The translations under genes and the position numbers were made by a program. Below are positions 33,028 to 41,680 of a DNA stretch of 64,000 nt, one piece after another. The DNA is from Ezakiella peruensis (GTDB lineage Bacteria; Bacillota; Clostridia; Tissierellales; Peptoniphilaceae): assembly GCF_900215725.1 (NCBI RefSeq), contig NZ_LT962470.1:62001-126000 (forward strand). The letters are read 5' to 3'. The notes under the pieces were generated by a model. It searched no databases. It was not told the DNA's origin and worked only from the letters and a program-made list of their open reading frames with translations. Numbering within the stretch: the stretch's first letter is position 1; each line of letters starts with the position of its first letter.

Positions 33028-34452
33028 TTAATTTTTCTTTTCATCCAGCAAGTGCTTGCCAGCAATGCCTGGTTTTGTAAGTTCCATAGCATCTAAAATT
33101 TCATCTAGATTTTCATTTGTCATAATCTTATCTCTTAGGATAATTTCACGAACTGGAACACCGGTCTTCAGTGATTCCTTAGCGATAGCTGCAGATGGTT
33201 TGTAGCCGATGTGTGGTACAAGGGCTGTGATCATACCGACTGATCTGCCAAGAAGTTCTTCGATACGGTCTTCGTTAGCTGTAATTCCGTCTACGCAATT
33301 TACTCTTAGAGTATTCATAGCACCTGTGAGGGCTTCGATTGATTCGTAGAGGGATTTAAATAAAACTGGTTCAAAGGCATTTAATTCAAATTGACCAGCC
33401 TCTACACACATGGAAACGGTTGTGTCATTACCTGCAACCAAATATGCAGCTTGGCTAACAACTTCTGGAATAACAGGATTTACTTTGCCTGGCATAATGG
33501 ATGAACCATTTTGCTTTGGTGGTAAATTAATTTCTCCAATACCTGTGCGTGGTCCCGAGCTCATAAGTCTTAAATCGTTTGAAATCTTTGATAGACTTAG
33601 GCCCAAAGTTTTAAGAGCACTTGATAAGGCTGAGAGCACGTCTAAGTTTTGTGTACCATCAACCAAGTCTTCAGCTTGGTGAAGTTCGTAGCCTGTGATC
33701 TTTGATAGGTTTGGAACGATTCTTTCTAGGTAATCTGTGTCAACATTAATTCCTGTGCCGATTGCAGAAGCGCCCATATTTACAGTTTTAATTGCTTCGA
33801 TAGCATCTGAAATTCTAACGACATCGCGTTTTAAGGCATCCCTGTAGGCTGCAAATTCTTGGCCCAATCTAATTGGAACTGCGTCTTGAAGTTGGGTCCT
33901 GCCCATCTTTACAATGTGATCAAATTCTTTGGCCTTGTGGTCAAAACTTTCAATTAAAAGTCCAAGTTCATTAATCATGCTATCAGCAAGAGCAATTGCC
34001 CCTAGCTTACCAGCTGTTGGGTAAACGTCGTTGGTTGATTGGCCCATATTTACATGGTCGTTTGGATGTACGAACTCATACTTGCCTGGCTCATTGCCAA
34101 ATTCACGTTCAGCAAGGTTTGCGATGACTTCATTTGCATTCATGTTGGCAGTTGTACCTGCACCACCTTGAACAGGGTCAACAATAAACTCTTCGTCAAA
34201 TTTTCCTTCTATAACTTGGTCAGAAGCCTTTACAATTGCATCCTTAACCTTTTCTTCCATAACGCCTGCTTCAAAGTTTGAGATAGCACAAGCCTTTTTA
34301 ACTTGGCCAAGAGCCTTGATCATTGCTGGGTGCAAAGATGAATGTGTAATTCTAAAGTTTTCATAACCTCTTAATGTTTGAACGCCGTACAGAGCATCAG
34401 CTGGAACTTGCTTTTCTCCAACTGAGTCAGATTCTAAACGAAATTTTTCCAT
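33028..34452 (-). CDS. aspA: Aspartate ammonia-lyase (aspartase)
   Basis: 474 residues of the aspartase/fumarase class II superfamily. The N-terminus RLESDSVGEKQVPADALYGV and the C-terminal signature SSIMPGKVNPVIPE near 325 are clear. The TxxxxxxxMNANEVIANLA region and the length fit aspartase better than fumarase C, though the two are hard to split by eye. It would deaminate aspartate to fumarate, useful to an amino-acid-fermenting anaerobe. Monocistronic, ATG at 34452 with GGAGGTAT site, terminators on both sides. Confidence 0.85.
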   Translation of the reverse strand: MEKFRLESDSVGEKQVPADALYGVQTLRGYENFRITHSSLHPAMIKALGQVKKACAISNFEAGVMEEKVKDAIVKASDQVIEGKFDEEFIVDPVQGGAGTTANMNANEVIANLAEREFGNEPGKYEFVHPNDHVNMGQSTNDVYPTAGKLGAIALADSMINELGLLIESFDHKAKEFDHIVKMGRTQLQDAVPIRLGQEFAAYRDALKRDVVRISDAIEAIKTVNMGASAIGTGINVDTDYLERIVPNLSKITGYELHQAEDLVDGTQNLDVLSALSSALKTLGLSLSKISNDLRLMSSGPRTGIGEINLPPKQNGSSIMPGKVNPVIPEVVSQAAYLVAGNDTTVSMCVEAGQFELNAFEPVLFKSLYESIEALTGAMNTLRVNCVDGITANEDRIEELLGRSVGMITALVPHIGYKPSAAIAKESLKTGVPVREIILRDKIMTNENLDEILDAMELTKPGIAGKHLLDEKKN

Positions 34453-34540
34453 GGATACCTCCTAAAATATTATAAATTAACTATAGCACAAGTCAGGTTT
34501 AAATTCAAATGATAATTAGAAAACCCTTTATCAAATAAAA

Positions 34541-34565
34541 ATCCGCAGGCCTCTAAGCTGCGGAT
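34541..34565 (-). terminator. Terminator after the 173-residue secreted protein
   Basis: ATCCGCAG/CTGCGGAT stem with a short loop, followed on the minus strand by TTTTTATTTG. Confidence 0.85.
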
Positions 34566-34577
34566 AAAAATTAATTT

Positions 34578-35099
34578 TTATTTTTTTAGGATTAGACTAA
34601 TGGTCTTTGCTTCTTCGTCCCACAGAATTTCTTTATTTTTAGATAATTCTAGGAGGTCTCTAATATTTGAAATAGATACATAAGTTCTGCCGTCCCTTAC
34701 TTCAAAGTTAGGCTCAGTATCTATCTTTTGCTTGTTAACTCTAAGGATTTTGCTATCTACATAAAATTCAATTATATTGTCATTGTCAGAAAGTATAATG
34801 GTCCTTGTCTTTGCATTCCACTGAACATCATAGCCAATAACTTTGGCGATATATCTGATTGGGAGCATTAATTCTTCACCTTTCATGTAGGCTGCAGCAT
34901 CCATCATGTCATTTACTTCATTGTTTTTATAATCCCTTTCTCCAATTGTAAAAACCCCTATAATAGGTTTTCCTACAAATTCTTTCTTATCTTCATTTTT
35001 TTCTGCTGACTTATCGCCCTCAGCGTAAACTGTAAAAGCTGGTAAAACTAAAAGAGCTGCCAGCAGGATTGCTAGAACTTTTCTTAAATTTTTCATCAT
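34578..35099 (-). CDS. Secreted protein with copper-amine-oxidase-N-like (stalk) domain
   Basis: 173 residues. A signal peptide (KNLRKVLAILLAALLVLPAF, cleavage after VYA near 26) is followed by a short charged linker and a single Cu_amine_oxidN1-type domain (MLPIRYIAKVIGYDVQWNAK at about 75-94, then TRTIILSD and YVSISNIRDLLE). Such domains are common in surface or secreted proteins of anaerobic Bacillota and do not imply oxidase activity. Two adjacent ATGs (35099, 35096) share an AAAGGAGG site. A paralogous domain occurs in the protein encoded at 39750-40733. Confidence 0.75.
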   Translation of the reverse strand: MMKNLRKVLAILLAALLVLPAFTVYAEGDKSAEKNEDKKEFVGKPIIGVFTIGERDYKNNEVNDMMDAAAYMKGEELMLPIRYIAKVIGYDVQWNAKTRTIILSDNDNIIEFYVDSKILRVNKQKIDTEPNFEVRDGRTYVSISNIRDLLELSKNKEILWDEEAKTISLILKK

Positions 35100-35171
35100 A
35101 GCCTCCTTTAAAAGATATATTTTAAAAAGATTTTCTATCTTTTCATAACATTTATACCCAATTTTATATAT

Positions 35172-35203
35172 AGAAAATCGGACCCTTATACATGGTCCGA
35201 TTT
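35172..35203. terminator. Bidirectional-looking terminator after the symporter gene
   Basis: AAATCGGACC (35175-35184) pairs with GGTCCGATTT (35194-35203). The minus strand continues TCTATATATAAA, so termination for the symporter is plausible although the T-run is short. Confidence 0.7.
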
Positions 35204-35220
35204 AAGAAAATTATGAAAAA

Positions 35221-36606
35221 TTATTTTTTATCTAACAAATCAAATTCTTTTTTGGATTTGACAACTACATTTGAGAGTATCAAAACTGCAATTACGTTTG
35301 GCAGAACCATTAGGGCGTTAAAGAAGTCCGATAAATCCCAAACTGTAGCCACTGGAATTAAGGTCCCTACAAATACTGCAAGGCCAACCAAAATTCTAAA
35401 TGGTGTCAGAGCTTTTTTTCCGAACAGATACATAATGTTGGATTCACCAAAATAATACCAGCCAATAATGGTTGTAAAGGCGAAGAACAAGAGCGAAACT
35501 GCTAAAAATATTTCTCCTGCCCTTCCATAAGCTATAGTAAAACCGAGTTGTGTAACTGCTGGCCCGTGGATAGATCCATCGGCTGCTGCAGCCATGTGGG
35601 CTTCTGGTAGCAAGATTATAAGAGCTGTCATGGTGCAAATAATAAGTGTATCTACAACAACTCCAGCTATAGCTACTAAACCTTGATTGCCTGGGTGAGG
35701 TACGTCTGCAACTGCGTGAGCGTGTGGGGTTGAACCCATACCTGCCTCATTGGAAAATAATCCACGAGCAATACCCAGTCTCATGGCCTGCTTCATGGTT
35801 GCACCAATCATACCGCCAGCCACCGCATTAACTCCAAAGGCTCCGTCAAAAATTTGCTTAAAAGTGTTGCCAAGATTTGCCCTAAACTTAAAGATAATTG
35901 CAAAACCTGCAATAATAAATACTAGGGCCATAATAGGTACGACAGTTTCTGCAACTTTTGAAATTCTTTCGATGCCGCCGGCCACAATCAAAAGTACAAG
36001 TACTCCAAGTACGGCACCCACCACGACAGGTGGAATGTTAAAGGCGGTTTCCAGTGAAGTTGAAATTGAATTGGACTGAACCATATTGCCTGCTAGTGGC
36101 AGGGCCAAAATTATAAACACTGAGAACAAAGTCGCCAAGACCTTACCAAGTTTTTTATTTTTGATTCCCTTGGACATATAATATGAAGGTCCACCGTAAA
36201 TGGACCCATTTTTTTCTTCCCTGTAGATTTGAGCGAGTACCGCTTCTGCAAAAATCGTACCCATGCCTAGAATTCCCGACATCCACATCCAAAATACTGC
36301 TCCTGGTCCGCCTGCCATAATTGCTGTAGCAACACCGGCTACGTTACCGGTTCCAACTTGGGCGGCTATTGCAGTTGCAAGTGCTGCAAAGGATGTAACT
36401 TCACCTGCTTCATCAGGTTTTTTCTTGTCAGCCTTCTTGGTAAAAACTCCTCCAAAAGCTTCTTTCATTGCTCTTCCAAATTTTACTATCTGTGGAAAGC
36501 CAAGTCTAATTGTAAAATATAGACCTGTTCCCAGCAGGGCGTAGACTAAAATATTGTCCCATAGAAAATTTGAAATAGCTTTTACAATACTAAAAATATT
36601 GTTCAT
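35221..36606 (-). CDS. Alanine/glycine:cation symporter (AGCS family)
   Basis: 461 residues with about ten membrane segments. The AGCS signatures are visible: ATAIAAQVGTGNVAGVATAI near 75, GPGAVFWMWMSGILGMGT near 100 and SNEAGMGSTPHAHA near 295. The family imports alanine or glycine with sodium or protons. A single-gene unit with AAGGAGAGGATACA before the ATG at 36606. It fits the amino-acid-based metabolism suggested by aspA, the peptidases and the M20 hydrolase. Confidence 0.9.
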   Translation of the reverse strand: MNNIFSIVKAISNFLWDNILVYALLGTGLYFTIRLGFPQIVKFGRAMKEAFGGVFTKKADKKKPDEAGEVTSFAALATAIAAQVGTGNVAGVATAIMAGGPGAVFWMWMSGILGMGTIFAEAVLAQIYREEKNGSIYGGPSYYMSKGIKNKKLGKVLATLFSVFIILALPLAGNMVQSNSISTSLETAFNIPPVVVGAVLGVLVLLIVAGGIERISKVAETVVPIMALVFIIAGFAIIFKFRANLGNTFKQIFDGAFGVNAVAGGMIGATMKQAMRLGIARGLFSNEAGMGSTPHAHAVADVPHPGNQGLVAIAGVVVDTLIICTMTALIILLPEAHMAAAADGSIHGPAVTQLGFTIAYGRAGEIFLAVSLLFFAFTTIIGWYYFGESNIMYLFGKKALTPFRILVGLAVFVGTLIPVATVWDLSDFFNALMVLPNVIAVLILSNVVVKSKKEFDLLDKK

Positions 36607-36871
36607 TGTATCCTCTCCTTTTTTAAAAATCTCCTTCTATATCTTTATCATAACACAGCGACAAACATAAAACAAGAAAATTTATAAAAAAATTATAAAA
36701 TTTTATGAAATATTTTTATGATTTTAATTAGCTTTGTTAATCTTTTGTATTTTATAAGTTCAGCCCTTTATGTTTCTCTATAGAAAGAAAATTTATTTTT
36801 GTCTTTATGACTTGTGTTTTTGTGCTTAAAAGAAATTTTATTTTTCATTTGTATTTCGAATGTCGAAACAC
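36607..36871. other. Divergent intergenic region, symporter / pepC
   Basis: AT-rich. Apart from the pepC promoter region at its right end and a palindrome TTTCGA-ATG-TCGAAA (36854-36868), nothing coding or structured is seen. The symporter promoter must lie here but no single good match stands out. Confidence 0.4.
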
Positions 36872-36950
36872 TTGTATTATAAAATTCATAGTGCTATAAT
36901 TAACTTGTTGATGAAATTTATCAATTAATTTATCAATTATACTAAAAAGG
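36854..36950 (+). promoter_or_regulatory. pepC promoter with flanking repeats
   Basis: TTGTAT (36872-36877), 17-bp spacer, TATAAT (36895-36900). A palindrome TTTCGA-ATG-TCGAAA sits just upstream of the -35 box. Downstream, TTTATCAATTA occurs twice in tandem (about 36917-36940). Both are candidate regulator sites. Confidence 0.6.
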
Positions 36951-36958
36951 AGGAACTT

Positions 36959-38278
36959 ATGGAAAAAGAAATTACCAAATCCAGGATCAAAAAATTTCAA
37001 GAATCTTACGACGAAAATTTTAGCCTGGCCGCACAAAATATGGTAGCTACTGTTGGAATAATGGATGCGTCCGTGGACAGTCAATTGCTCCAAAAAAATC
37101 CGAATGTATTCTCAAAAGAGCTTAAGATCGGTAAAATGACAAACCAAAGGCAATCCGGCCGCTGCTGGATGTACGCAGGTTTAAATACAATTAGGGTGGA
37201 AATGATGAAGGAATTAAAGCTTGCTGACATTCAATTTTCACACAAGTACTTGTACTTTTATGACAAACTTGAAAGGGCCAACCAATTCTTAGAAGATGTC
37301 ATCAGACTCAAAGACAAGGATTTAGATGACAGACTAAATCAAGCCGTCCTTCAATGGGCAGCAAGCGATGGAGCTTGGTGGACAACATTTTCAAGGCTGA
37401 TAAATAAGTACGGGATCGTACCTGAATACGTTTATCCTGATACAAAAAATGTCGAATGCACCAACTTTATTATAAATAACCTTGACAAGCGTCTAAAAAT
37501 TGCTGCCAAAGATATTAGAAATGCATATAAAGATGGCAAGGAAGAAAAAATCGATCAGATTAAAGACGAGGCCCTAAAAGACGTCTACAAAATCACAGCC
37601 ATTTCCCTTGGCCTACCACCAAAGAGATTTGACCTCATTTTAAAGGACAAGGACGGAGAATTAATCGAACGCAGAAATATTTCTCCAAAGGAATTTTTCA
37701 ACGAATTCGTAGCCCAAGACATCAACAAATACGTTGAACTTGGCAACTACCCTGGCAAAAATAAAGAAGAAAACGTTCTTTATGAACGCGACTTCATCCA
37801 ACAAAGACTTGGGGGCAGCCTCCAATATGTAAACGTTTCTACAGATAGGATGAAGGAAATCATCATTGCTATGATCGATGCTGACGAGCCAGTTTGGTTT
37901 GCTTGCGACGTTGGCAAGGACTCCCTAATCTCACGCGATGGACTTGGCACAGGCCACATGGTCTACAATTTATTAAATAGAGATGCTCTCTTTGGTATAG
38001 ATACCGAATGCACCAAGGTCGAAAGACTTGAAACCATAGAATCATACGGCACTCACGCCATGGTAATCGTCGGCTACGATAAATCAGCTGATGGCCTTAA
38101 GTTTAAAGTTGAAAACTCATGGGGCACAAAGGCTGGCATAGGCGGCTATTTGATTATGGATGAAGCATGGTTTGACAATTTCGCTTATGAAATAATTCCT
38201 AAGAAAGAATTTTTAAATGAAGAAGAACTAAAGGCCTTTACAAAAGACCCAGTCAAACTGATGCCTTGGGAATCGTAG
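36959..38278 (+). CDS. pepC: C1B cysteine aminopeptidase (PepC/bleomycin hydrolase), copy 1
   Basis: 439 residues. The catalytic cysteine lies in QSGRCWMYAG (Cys69), the histidine in GTHAMVIVGYD near 364 and the asparagine in VENSWGTK near 386. The C-terminus ends MPWES, like the LPWDP ends of PepC whose tail trims the active site. PepC hexamers are cytoplasmic and release N-terminal amino acids from peptides. A strong AAGGAGG site precedes the ATG. The next gene is a second full-length pepC starting 9 bp later. Confidence 0.9.
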   Translation: MEKEITKSRIKKFQESYDENFSLAAQNMVATVGIMDASVDSQLLQKNPNVFSKELKIGKMTNQRQSGRCWMYAGLNTIRVEMMKELKLADIQFSHKYLYFYDKLERANQFLEDVIRLKDKDLDDRLNQAVLQWAASDGAWWTTFSRLINKYGIVPEYVYPDTKNVECTNFIINNLDKRLKIAAKDIRNAYKDGKEEKIDQIKDEALKDVYKITAISLGLPPKRFDLILKDKDGELIERRNISPKEFFNEFVAQDINKYVELGNYPGKNKEENVLYERDFIQQRLGGSLQYVNVSTDRMKEIIIAMIDADEPVWFACDVGKDSLISRDGLGTGHMVYNLLNRDALFGIDTECTKVERLETIESYGTHAMVIVGYDKSADGLKFKVENSWGTKAGIGGYLIMDEAWFDNFAYEIIPKKEFLNEEELKAFTKDPVKLMPWES

Positions 38279-38287
38279 GAGGTTTAT

Positions 38288-39622
38288 ATGAAACAATTAA
38301 GCATAGATAAAATAAATGAATATGAAGCAGAGTTTTTAAAAGACAAGTCCAATCTTGTCCGCATGAACGCCGGCTCATACAATCCACTAAACAAAGTTGT
38401 AGTGGACATAAACAGACTAAAAGACGAGCCCTTTAACTTTAACAACGACATCAAAAATGGAGAAATCACCAACCAAAAGGCTAGCGGCCGCTGCTGGATG
38501 TTTGCTTCCATGAATGTTATGAGAAATATCGTTATGAAGAAGTTGAATCTAGAAAATTTTGAATTTTCACAGTCCTACACCTTATTCTGCGACAAACTCG
38601 AAAGGGCCAACTACTATTTGGAAGCCATGACCCAAAAAGCCAAGGACCCAATCGACGATAGAGAAGTCCAATACCTCATGGGTGAAGTCCTAGGTGACGG
38701 CGGCCAATGGGATATGTTTGTAAACCTGGTTAAAAAGTACGGACTCGTTCCAAAATACGCTTATCCAGAAAGCACAAGCTCATCCAATACAAGAGAGCTC
38801 AACAAATACCTGGTAAAGGTCCTTCACAAATACACAGTTGATATAAGAAAAGCTGTGGGCGAAGGCAAGAGTAAAAAAGAAATCTCTGCCATTAAAGAAG
38901 AAGCCCTCCAAGGCGTTTACAATGTCTTGACTGCAACACTCGGCAGATTGCCAGAAAAATTTGACTTCATAGCTTACGATAAAGACAACAAGCTAATCGA
39001 AGACAAAAATCTCAACCCACAAAAATTCTTTGAAAAATATGTGGAAATGGAAATCGACGATTATGTATCCCTCATCAACGCTCCAACTGAAGACAAACCA
39101 TTTGGCAAGACCTACACCATAAAATACCTGGGCAATGTCATCGAAGGCAAGGAAGTAAAGCACTTGAACCTAGCCATCGAAGATTTAAAGGCAGCAGTCC
39201 TCGCCCAATTAAAAGATGGCATGCCAGTTTGGTTTGGTTGCGACGTTGGCAAAGATTCATTTAGCGAAGACGGCAGAGCCATGCTCGACACAAAGATTTC
39301 CAACTATGACGAACTCTTTGGTATAGACTTACAACTATCAAAGGCCGACGCCCTTGACTACTATCAATCACAAATGACCCACGCCATGACCTTCACAGGT
39401 GTTGAAGTCAAAGACGGCAAGTCATTAAGATTTAAAGTTGAAAACTCATGGGGAGATAAATTTGGCTACAAGGGCCACTACACCATGACAGATGACTGGT
39501 TTGACAAATACGTCTACCAAGCAGTCGTCAACAAAAAATACCTGTCAAAGGACATGCAAAAAGCCTATGACAAAGATCCAGTAGTCCTAAAACCATGGGA
39601 CCCAATGGGATCACTCGCATAA
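38288..39622 (+). CDS. pepC: C1B cysteine aminopeptidase (PepC/bleomycin hydrolase), copy 2
   Basis: 444 residues. Catalytic Cys69 in ASGRCWMFAS, histidine in MTHAMTFTGVEV near 373 and asparagine in VENSWGDK near 394 are intact, and the end reads KPWDP then six residues. It aligns with copy 1 from end to end but is clearly diverged, so the duplication is old and both copies are probably selected, perhaps for different peptide substrates. Tandem and cotranscribed with copy 1. Confidence 0.9.
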   Translation: MKQLSIDKINEYEAEFLKDKSNLVRMNAGSYNPLNKVVVDINRLKDEPFNFNNDIKNGEITNQKASGRCWMFASMNVMRNIVMKKLNLENFEFSQSYTLFCDKLERANYYLEAMTQKAKDPIDDREVQYLMGEVLGDGGQWDMFVNLVKKYGLVPKYAYPESTSSSNTRELNKYLVKVLHKYTVDIRKAVGEGKSKKEISAIKEEALQGVYNVLTATLGRLPEKFDFIAYDKDNKLIEDKNLNPQKFFEKYVEMEIDDYVSLINAPTEDKPFGKTYTIKYLGNVIEGKEVKHLNLAIEDLKAAVLAQLKDGMPVWFGCDVGKDSFSEDGRAMLDTKISNYDELFGIDLQLSKADALDYYQSQMTHAMTFTGVEVKDGKSLRFKVENSWGDKFGYKGHYTMTDDWFDKYVYQAVVNKKYLSKDMQKAYDKDPVVLKPWDPMGSLA

Positions 39623-39653
39623 AAACAAAACATTTTTCAGTTTTCCTTTCTTG

Positions 39654-39684
39654 CCAGAGTCCAGATTTGGACTCTGGTTTTTTG
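39654..39684 (+). terminator. Terminator of the pepC pair
   Basis: CCAGAGTCCA and TGGACTCTGG form a strong stem (39654-39677) followed by TTTTTTG. Confidence 0.95.
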
Positions 39685-39699
39685 TACATAAAATTTCCC

Positions 39700-39727
39700 C
39701 ATAAAAAAACAGGCCCCAAGGGACCTG
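39700..39727 (-). terminator. Terminator of the charged secreted protein gene
   Basis: On the minus strand CAGGTCCC-TT-GGGGCCTG forms an 8-bp stem with one G-U pair, followed by TTTTTTTATG. Confidence 0.8.
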
Positions 39728-39749
39728 CCTTAAAAGTCAAAATTAAAAA

Positions 39750-40733
39750 CTATTTTCCGTCTTTATTTTCTACTTTATTGTCGTCTTTGTCATCGTCGAT
39801 TTTGTCTTCGATTTTATCTTTGATTTCTTCAATCTTATCTTCAGCTTTTTCTACAGCTTCTTCAGCTTTTTCTTTTACTTCTTCAGCTTTTTCTTCTACT
39901 TTCTCTTTGATTTCTTCAATTTTTTCAGATAATTCTGAAAATTCAATTGCAAATTTGTCATTAACTAATTCAGCTTCAAACTTTGCTGTCTTTTCAGCTG
40001 TTGTGATTGTTCCATCGTATTCGTAAACAACCTTGTCATCATCTTTTTCTTGTTTGATTTTGTTAACAGTGATGTTTTTAATTTCGCCTAGTTCTTTTGC
40101 TGCAGCTTCTGCTTCAATAGCTTTTACTAGAGCTTCTTTAGCTTTTTCATTAAGTTCAACACCTGTTTCGTTAACGAATGGTTCTAGAACTTCTTCTTTC
40201 TTTTCTTCAGCATTTTCTTCTTCAGCTTTTTCATCTTTTTCTTCTACCTTTGATGAAAGTTCGATAGCCCTTGTTTCTTCGTTGAAATGAACGCCAAAGC
40301 CGATTAATTCGCCAAGTTCTCTTAGTTGTAGGTAGTTGTTTTGGTTGATAACAGCTGTTTTTACCATTTTTTCTTCACCATTGAAAACGAAAGCTTGTTC
40401 GCCCATAAGAGCTTCAACTTTACCTTCTGGGAATTCAACTAGGTCTGAGTCTAGCTTTTCGTAGGCTTCGCCTGTTGTGATAACAACTTTGTGGTCTTCA
40501 TATCCTACGTTAAACTTTGCATCTGTTGCTGTTAAGATTGCTGCAACGTCACGTAGTTTTACATAGTTTCTTTGGTTGATTAAGTATGCACCTAGGTCAA
40601 CTTTTCCACCGTCTAGGTATACTTCTTGGAAGGTTTTTTCGCCTTCAGCTTTTACTGGTTCTGCTTCTGCTGCAAAAGCAAAACTGCTAGCAAGTAGTAC
40701 AAATACTAATGCTAATGAAATAAATCTTTTCAT
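39750..40733 (-). CDS. Secreted stalk-domain protein with long charged helix
   Basis: 327 residues. Signal peptide at 1-22 (FISLALVFVLLASSFAFAAE). Residues 30-165 hold two copper-amine-oxidase-N-like repeats (YLINQRNYVKLRDVAAIL, then AVINQNNYLQLRELGELI). A PepSY-like or unknown segment follows at 190-270. The last 75 residues are an almost uninterrupted E/K/D helix with KAEEVKEKAEEAVEKAED-type heptads ending in an acidic tail. Localisation outside the cell is likely; function is unknown. GGAGGAAT precedes the ATG, and the 5' UTR carries a GCATGA/TCATGC hairpin. Confidence 0.65.
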   Translation of the reverse strand: MKRFISLALVFVLLASSFAFAAEAEPVKAEGEKTFQEVYLDGGKVDLGAYLINQRNYVKLRDVAAILTATDAKFNVGYEDHKVVITTGEAYEKLDSDLVEFPEGKVEALMGEQAFVFNGEEKMVKTAVINQNNYLQLRELGELIGFGVHFNEETRAIELSSKVEEKDEKAEEENAEEKKEEVLEPFVNETGVELNEKAKEALVKAIEAEAAAKELGEIKNITVNKIKQEKDDDKVVYEYDGTITTAEKTAKFEAELVNDKFAIEFSELSEKIEEIKEKVEEKAEEVKEKAEEAVEKAEDKIEEIKDKIEDKIDDDKDDNKVENKDGK

Positions 40734-40834
40734 AATTCCTCCTAAAATTTTTCTTGCATGAAATCATGCTTTATATAGTTTAGCACAATCTAAATATTTT
40801 ATCAAGATAAGCCTTGTGCCATACTAGCTTCGAT

Positions 40835-40862
40835 AATCCATGTTGTTTTAACAACATGGATT
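40835..40862. repeat. Perfect 28-bp palindrome
   Basis: AATCCATGTTGTT-TT-AACAACATGGATT. The plus strand then reads AATTATTTTTTAAG, as in a plus-strand terminator, but no plus-strand gene ends here. It may be a regulator site or the trace of a lost gene. Confidence 0.5.
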
Positions 40863-40928
40863 AATTATTTTTTAAGCATGAATAAAATTAAAAATAACTC
40901 ATACACCAAAGGTGCAAACAATATCCCA

Positions 40929-40955
40929 AAGAAAAAAGCCTATCCAAGATAGGCT
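40929..40955 (-). terminator. Terminator after the 40968 gene
   Basis: AGCCTATC-TTG-GATAGGCT stem (40937-40955) followed by TTTTTCTTTGGG on the minus strand. Confidence 0.85.
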
Positions 40956-40967
40956 CTTTGTTGTGGG

Positions 40968-41627
40968 TTATTTGTTTTTAACAACTTCATGAATATTTGC
41001 TATGAAATTATAACCATCTTTATAGTCCATAATAGACATGGTCGTATAAGTTTTATTTGCATATCTATATACTATTGTATACTTTACCCCATCAACAGAT
41101 TGTTCAATATATCTTACTTTCTTTACAACATTTTTTGGATCTACCTTAACTTCCTTATATCTTTTTTGGCCACTAGCAAGTAATTCGGCTGTTCTCCCTT
41201 CTTCTAATGTCATTGCTTTACTTATAATGCTCTCGAATTTTTTAACATCGTTATTAATGTATGGTTCATATAGGTCATCAATTAGCTTAAAGTGTGCACT
41301 ATCCTTTTCATTAAGGCTTTCAAAAGATTTATCAGTGAGTCTTTTTATTGCAGTGTTTCTAATTCCTGCATTAGTACCTCTAATATTATATTCAATTCTA
41401 ACTAAGGAGTTGTTGCCATAGTCATATTCTCTGGAAATTTCAATGCGGTTTCCAAAATTAATGGCCATTCCCCTAGCCTTAAAATCCTTTTTGAAAATGT
41501 CGGCACCAATTTTTGAAGCAAAGCCTTCAAGTTGGTTTATATCATTTTGTATAACTTTATCATCAAGTCTGTTATTTAAGAGTGTAAATAATGCATCAGA
41601 AGCAAGTTTGTATTCAGAATTATTCAT
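40968..41627 (-). CDS. Uncharacterised protein
   Basis: 219 residues from the ATG at 41627; not recognised. It is hydrophilic with a helical first half (ALFTLLNNRLDD, then YEPYINNDVKKFESIISKA) and a beta-rich end (DGVKYTIVYRYANKTYTTMS). The open frame extends upstream to 41711 through the terminator of the previous gene without a ribosome-binding site, and the chosen ATG has none either. Either the start is weak or the gene lost its 5' end, including a signal peptide that the secreted-like composition would suggest. AT-rich composition resembles the small secreted genes at 53155-53857. Confidence 0.5.
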   Translation of the reverse strand: MNNSEYKLASDALFTLLNNRLDDKVIQNDINQLEGFASKIGADIFKKDFKARGMAINFGNRIEISREYDYGNNSLVRIEYNIRGTNAGIRNTAIKRLTDKSFESLNEKDSAHFKLIDDLYEPYINNDVKKFESIISKAMTLEEGRTAELLASGQKRYKEVKVDPKNVVKKVRYIEQSVDGVKYTIVYRYANKTYTTMSIMDYKDGYNFIANIHEVVKNK

Positions 41628-41645
41628 TCCATTATAAAAATATAT

Positions 41646-41680
41646 CAAGGAGGACAAATATATTTTACTTGTCCTCCTTG
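41646..41680 (-). terminator. Terminator overlapping the end of the LtaS-type gene
   Basis: Perfect 12-bp inverted repeat CAAGGAGGACAA/TTGTCCTCCTTG with an 11-bp loop that contains the stop codon at 41665; the minus strand continues ATATATTTTTATAA. The last codons of the gene are part of the stem. Confidence 0.8.

Noticed and set aside
36845-37093. 82-codon minus-strand frame over the pepC promoter and start
   Set aside because: Opposes a well-supported gene and promoter; no ribosome-binding site.
39595-40290. Ser/Leu-rich plus-strand frames opposite the charged secreted protein
   Set aside because: Mirror of an E/K-rich coding sequence; no signals for translation.
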